64,000 nt of DNA. It comes from Lysobacteraceae bacterium NML95-0200 (GTDB taxonomy: Bacteria; Pseudomonadota; Gammaproteobacteria; Xanthomonadales; Xanthomonadaceae). Both the position numbers and the translations under genes were made by a program. Under the pieces are notes generated by a model. It worked only from the letters and a program-made list of their open reading frames with translations, searched no databases and was not told where the DNA came from. Location of the stretch: NCBI GenBank assembly GCA_002798255.1, contig NWQQ01000021.1, positions 62,001-126,000 on the forward strand, read 5' to 3'. Shown here piece after piece: positions 63,441-64,000 of this stretch (position 1 is the stretch's first letter; each line of letters starts with the position of its first letter).

Positions 63441-64000
63441 GGTCTGGATGATTCCGTAGCGGGCATGGCTGTGCTCTGGGCTGCACGGCGGTTGGCCAGA
63501 TAGGCCGCGACATTGCGCTGGTGTTCGGCATAGGTTCTGGCAAAGCGACTACGGCCACTGCCATCGCCCACGGCGACAAAGAACAGGGCATCACCCGCGG
63601 CCGGATGGGCGGCCGCCTGTAGTGAATCACGCCCTGGCATGGCAATCGGGGTGGGTGGCAGCCCGGCGCGGGTACGGGTGTTGTAGGGGCCATCGGTGCG
63701 CAGATGCGCCCAGGTGAGGTCGCCATTCCAGGCATCGCCCAGGCCATAGATGATGGTCGGGTCGGTTTCCAGACGCATGCCGACATTCAGGCGGCGCACG
63801 AATACCCCGGCAATCTGGGCGCGCTCATCGGCAAGGCCGGTTTCCTTTTCCACAATCGAGGCCAGGGTCAGCAGCTCATACGGGGTTTTCAGGGGCAGCC
63901 CCGGCTCCCGCGTTTGCCAGACTTCATCCAGGGTTTTGCTCATCGCCGCATGGGCGCGCTTCAATACGCTGATATCGCTATCGCCACGGTTGTACTGATA
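63437..64000 (-). CDS. mltG: Endolytic murein transglycosylase MltG (N-terminus outside window)
   Basis: About 188 codons of the C-terminal YceG-like domain are visible, ending RPxxx just before tmk. It contains SIVEKETG, with the catalytic Glu, then RRLNVGMRLETDPTIIYGLG and PTPIAMPGRDSLQAAAHPA, typical of MltG. MltG cleaves nascent glycan strands in the inner membrane leaflet. The frame is open to the right edge, and the N-terminal membrane anchor lies beyond it. Confidence 0.93.
   Translation of the reverse strand, partial: YQYNRGDSDISVLKRAHAAMSKTLDEVWQTREPGLPLKTPYELLTLASIVEKETGLADERAQIAGVFVRRLNVGMRLETDPTIIYGLGDAWNGDLTWAHLRTDGPYNTRTRAGLPPTPIAMPGRDSLQAAAHPAAGDALFFVAVGDGSGRSRFARTYAEHQRNVAAYLANRRAAQSTAMPATESSRP

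Overview
The window looks like a chromosomal segment of a GC-rich (about 60 % by eye) gammaproteobacterium, most likely of the Xanthomonadales/Lysobacterales type. The evidence is an Oar-like TonB receptor, the co-linear block exbB-exbD-msbA-lpxK-kdsB followed by a low-molecular-weight phosphatase, uvrC, pgsA and tRNA-Gly, the tRNA-Ser/4.5S RNA pair, a DUF6165 gene, and AcnD/PrpF-type propionate genes. Most of the sequence is housekeeping DNA with short gaps and many 4-bp ATGA overlaps. A few AT-richer or foreign-looking islands are set into it.

Layout. 1-3.2 kb: typA (cut by the left edge), a macrodomain gene, ppiB and a flavin reductase. 3.2-4.35 kb: a graveyard made of a truncated methyltransferase, a truncated frameshifted IS3 element, a frameshifted integrase start and the tail of a second IS3 transposase. 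4.8-9.5 kb: a SleB-like hydrolase, a lipoprotein, an unknown gene behind a C11 tract and a CRP/Clp-like site, dxs and a small secreted protein. 9.7-14.4 kb: an Oar-like TonB receptor, a MITE-like repeat, a MarC-family gene and a short asparaginase-like protein. 14.7-18.2 kb: tRNA-Gly, pgsA, uvrC, an unknown gene and a protein tyrosine phosphatase. 18.5-19.5 kb: an AAA-type ATPase gene with repeats. 19.7-24.3 kb: the lipid A/KDO block with exbBD. 24.4-28.6 kb: a translationally coupled Hsp90-like ATPase and TPR protein.

28.8-36.4 kb: a type IV pilus minor pilin operon (fimT-pilV-pilW-pilX-pilY1-pilE, minus strand), divergent from a LytS/FimS-type histidine kinase. 36.4-40.6 kb: a Fur-box-preceded catecholate siderophore receptor, piuC and an FMN alpha-hydroxy-acid oxidase. 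40.7-44.3 kb: an SPFH-HTH protein, a double zinc-ribbon membrane protein and a DUF2254 membrane protein. 44.5-53 kb: prpF and acnD, two enzymes of the AcnD-type methylcitrate cycle, separated by a TonB receptor, an NTF2-like gene and a frameshifted second copy of the AAA ATPase. 53-59 kb: a PP2C phosphatase, tRNA-Ser, 4.5S RNA, a DUF6165 gene, a class III aminotransferase, and infC (AUC start) with thrS. 59.3-64 kb: a Nudix/ThiE-like fusion, ppnN, and the overlapping mltG-tmk-holB operon cut by the right edge.

The best candidates for something less described are the Hsp90-like/TPR pair, the SPFH-HTH/zinc-ribbon pair, the two related AAA ATPases (one broken in an A7 tract at its sensor motif), and the compositionally mosaic PilY1. 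No CRISPR array or intact transposon was seen. All family assignments are from reading the sequence; no database search was run.
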